Shown here: positions 24,226 through 25,997 of the stretch, piece by piece
Numbering within the stretch: position 1 is the stretch's first letter
Layout: the number at the start of each line of letters is the position of its first letter
NCBI GenBank assembly: GCA_964412845.1
Contig: CAYPQM010000095.1
Coordinates: 1-25,997, forward strand
Reading direction: 5' to 3'
Length of the DNA: 25,997 bases
Source: JAWWPY01 sp964412845
GTDB lineage: Bacteria > Actinomycetota > Actinomycetes > Streptosporangiales > Streptosporangiaceae
Notes under the pieces: generated by a model
What the model saw: only the letters and a program-made list of their open reading frames with translations
Databases searched by the model: none
Told to the model about the DNA's origin: nothing
Program-made: the position numbers and the translations under genes

Positions 24226-24230
24226 GTCAA
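24201..24230 (-). promoter_or_regulatory. Promoter of padR-drrA-drrB, leaderless
   Basis: On the minus strand TTGACA (24225-24230, perfect -35 consensus), an 18-nt spacer and GATACT (24201-24206) form a sigma-70-like promoter. The ATG of padR lies 6 nt after the -10 box, so the first transcribed base should be the A of the start codon. Confidence 0.8.
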
Positions 24231-24244
24231 GTCCGGCGGCAGCG

Positions 24245-25177
24245 TCAGATTCCGGCAGGCCGCCCCGCCTCGGAGGCAGCGGCCGACGGCGCCGGCCCGG
24301 CGGCAGGGCCCGCCGGATCAGGCTCGGGGAGCGGCGGGGGAGTGCCACCGAAGGCCGGGCAGATCGGCTTGTGCGCGCACCAGTCGCAGATCCGGCCCGG
24401 CCGGGGGCGCCAGTCACCGGACTCCCTGGCCCGCTCAATGGCCTGCCAGAGCGCCTCGACCTTGCGCTCAGTGGCGAGCAGATCGGACTCATCGGGCTCG
24501 TACCGCACGATCTCGCTGCTGCCCAGGTACATGAGCTGCAGCAGCCTGGGCACCCGGCCCTCCGACCGCCAGAGCACCAGAGCGTAGAACTTCATCTGGA
24601 ACAGCGCACGTGCCTCGAACGCCTCGGGCGGGGCAGTGCCGGTCTTGTAGTCAACGATCCGGATGTCGCCCCCCGGCGCCACATCAAGCCGGTCGATGTA
24701 CCCGCGCAACCGCAGCCCGGAGGCCAGCACGGTCTGCACGTTCAGCTCACGGTGCGCGGGCTCGATGCGCCTGGGGTCCTCCAGCCTGAAGTAGCTGTCC
24801 AGCATGGCAGCGGCCTCGTCCAGCCAGGTAGCACGCTCGGTGTCCGACTCGAAGAGGCCGGCCAGTTCCGGCTCGCGGACGGCCAGCCGTTCCCACTCCG
24901 GCCCGAGCAGCGACCGGGCCGCCTGCGGGGTCCGCTCCGCGGCCGGCTGGTCAAACAAGTGCTCAAGCACCGCGTGCACCAGCGTGCCGCGCGCGGCCGC
25001 CGGGCTCGGGGGCTCCGGCAGGCGGTCGATGACCCGGAACCGGTACAGCAGCGGGCAGGTCAGGAAGTCACCCGCCCTGGACGGCGACAGCGAGCGCCCT
25101 GTCCCCGGCTCAGCAGCCGCCTCCGGCTCAGCAGTAGTGGCCAGAACACCTTGACCCGCCGGAATCTCCGCACCCAT
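24245..25177 (-). CDS. RecB-family Fe-S nuclease (PD-(D/E)XK)
   Basis: A 310-residue free-standing RecB/AddB-type nuclease. The PD-(D/E)XK core shows His68 in RGTLVHAVLEHLF, Asp162 in RGYIDRLD, and Asp176 with Lys178 in IVDYKTGT, followed by QMKFYALVLWR. Four cysteines are placed for a [4Fe-4S] staple: Cys41 (FLTCPLLYRF) and Cys264, Cys267, Cys273 (CDWCAHKPIC). It has no helicase domain, unlike RecB or AddA, and is about the size of the mycobacterial single-domain homologue. The C-terminal 35 residues are Pro/Ala-rich. It should cleave DNA ends or flaps, and its partner is unknown. ATG 25177 has a TACCCT hexamer 7 nt upstream. The gene is divergent from a site-2 protease gene, a conserved actinobacterial neighbourhood, and lies 50 nt upstream of padR, from which it is separated by padR's own promoter. 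Confidence 0.92.
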   Translation of the reverse strand: MGAEIPAGQGVLATTAEPEAAAEPGTGRSLSPSRAGDFLTCPLLYRFRVIDRLPEPPSPAAARGTLVHAVLEHLFDQPAAERTPQAARSLLGPEWERLAVREPELAGLFESDTERATWLDEAAAMLDSYFRLEDPRRIEPAHRELNVQTVLASGLRLRGYIDRLDVAPGGDIRIVDYKTGTAPPEAFEARALFQMKFYALVLWRSEGRVPRLLQLMYLGSSEIVRYEPDESDLLATERKVEALWQAIERARESGDWRPRPGRICDWCAHKPICPAFGGTPPPLPEPDPAGPAAGPAPSAAASEAGRPAGI

Positions 25178-25184
25178 GCCACGG

Positions 25185-25190
25185 AGGGTA
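25185..25190 (-). promoter_or_regulatory. Candidate -10 box of the RecB-like nuclease gene (leaderless)
   Basis: TACCCT on the minus strand, 7 nt before ATG 25177, fits TAnnnT; no clear -35. Confidence 0.4.
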
Positions 25191-25311
25191 GGGGACGGCT
25201 ACGACAGTCGCCGGGATTTGCCGGGTCTGCGGCGCGTTCGTGCCCGCCGTCCCGGCCGCGACACCGGCCCGGCGCCCGGGCCGGACTGCCAATGCTGGCC
25301 GCGGCAGCACG

Positions 25312-25317
25312 TAGCAT
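25312..25317 (+). promoter_or_regulatory. Candidate -10 box of the site-2 protease gene (leaderless)
   Basis: TAGCAT ends 7 nt before GTG 25325. No Shine-Dalgarno sequence is present between them. Confidence 0.45.
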
Positions 25318-25324
25318 CGAGCCT

Positions 25325-25997
25325 GTGGCAGGCAAGACGCCAGACCGGCCTCCCCCGCAGGCGCCAAGCCCCGGGCTGAGGATCGCGCGGCCTTTCGGGA
25401 TACCGGTCTACATCTCTCCGTACTGGTTCGTGATCGCGGGCCTGTTCGTCCTGCTGTACGGGAACAGCGCGGCGCTGGCCGGAGCCAGCAACCTGCGCTA
25501 CGTGGTGGCTGCGGCGTTCGTCGTCCTGCTGTATGTCTCCGTCCTGGTGCACGAACTCAGCCACTCCGTGGTCGCCAGGGGATTCGGCCTTCCCGTACGC
25601 CGGATCTTGCTCTACCCGCTCGGCGGTTTCTCCGAGATCGAGCAGGACCCGCCCACCCCGGGCCGGGAATTCCTGGTCTCCGCGGCCGGCCCGCTGATCT
25701 CCCTGGCCCTGGCGGCGGCCGGCTGGGGAGTGCTGGCGACCATGCATCCGGGTGGCCTGCCGGGCCTGCTGATCCAGCAACTGGTCTGGGCAAACGTTCT
25801 CGTCGGTCTCTTCAACCTGCTGCCCGGCCTGCCGCTGGACGGTGGCCGGATGCTCCGCGCCGTGGTGTGGAAGATCACCGGCAAGCCGGGATCAGCGACC
25901 GTGGTCGCGGCGTGGGCGGGACGGGTGCTGGCTATCGCGGTCCTGGTCGTCCCGCTGGCCCTGCTGGCCCGGGCCGGGGACAAGAGCCAGATCCCCG
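25325..25997 (+). CDS. Site-2 protease (M50) family membrane metalloprotease, 3' end outside the window
   Basis: The first 224 codons of an M50 zinc metalloprotease, cut by the window edge. After a Pro-rich N-terminus and LRIARPFGIPVYISPYWF comes a first membrane helix (WFVIAGLFVLLYG). The second helix holds the zinc motif HELSH (His76, Glu77, His80). LYPLGGFSEIEQDPPTPGRE follows, then SAAGPLISLALAAAG, and the third zinc ligand is in FNLLPGLPLDGGRMLRA (Asp172). The start GTG 25325 is chosen because a TAGCAT hexamer sits 7 nt upstream and it gives the family's typical N-terminus. Such proteins cut membrane-embedded substrates, often anti-sigma factors; actinobacterial relatives of this sort often carry C-terminal CBS domains, which would lie outside the window. 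It is divergent from the RecB-like nuclease gene with 147 bp between. Confidence 0.92.
   Translation, partial: MAGKTPDRPPPQAPSPGLRIARPFGIPVYISPYWFVIAGLFVLLYGNSAALAGASNLRYVVAAAFVVLLYVSVLVHELSHSVVARGFGLPVRRILLYPLGGFSEIEQDPPTPGREFLVSAAGPLISLALAAAGWGVLATMHPGGLPGLLIQQLVWANVLVGLFNLLPGLPLDGGRMLRAVVWKITGKPGSATVVAAWAGRVLAIAVLVVPLALLARAGDKSQIP

Overview
The window is chromosomal DNA of a very G+C-rich actinobacterium. It carries an InhA-type enoyl-ACP reductase paired with FabG, a mycothiol-type DinB/MDMPI protein, the actinobacterial phosphatase-DUF3090-SCO1664 cassette, a PAC2 protein next to metH, and many GTG starts. The genus cannot be named from the sequence. A run of exactly 100 N at 21065-21164 marks a draft assembly. 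Genes are packed tightly. I see no rRNA, tRNA, CRISPR array, transposase, integrase or phage gene.

Layout, left to right. The 5' part of a tldD-type metalloprotease gene runs leftwards off the window (1-854). Divergent from it is fabG-inhA-purU (963-3421): two fatty-acid reductases and a formyl-tetrahydrofolate deformylase. A RecD2-like helicase gene converges on purU (3499-5763) and is divergent from a DUF1707+FHA gene (5859-6485). Next come an MDMPI-like protein (6581-7345) and a translationally linked cassette of histidine phosphatase, DUF3090 zinc-ribbon protein and SCO1664-family kinase-like protein (7449-9614). A PAC2-family gene (9632-10492) with no ordinary start codon converges on the cassette and is divergent from metH, which overlaps a HAD phosphatase gene (10632-14875). 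A five-gene peptide/nickel-class ABC importer follows in the unusual order permease C, binding protein, permease B, ATPase D, ATPase F (15035-21059). After the gap are a small membrane protein (21237-21698), a leftward padR-drrA-drrB exporter operon with its own operator (24225 down to 21736), a RecB-like Fe-S nuclease (24245-25177) and, divergent from it, the start of a site-2 protease gene (25325 to the end).

Three themes stand out. First, leaderless transcription looks common: eight genes have a TAnnnT or GATACT -10-like hexamer 6-9 nt before the start codon, including a TTGACA-18-GATACT promoter at padR that is overlaid by two interleaved inverted repeats. Second, the importer has an elaborate control point before its permease B gene: a 19-codon leader ORF whose sequence is itself a 47-nt near-perfect hairpin, ending in a GTGA overlap with the permease start. 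Third, nested inverted repeats separate fabG from inhA. The least understood protein set is the phosphatase/zinc-ribbon/kinase-like cassette, a conserved actinobacterial group of unproven function.
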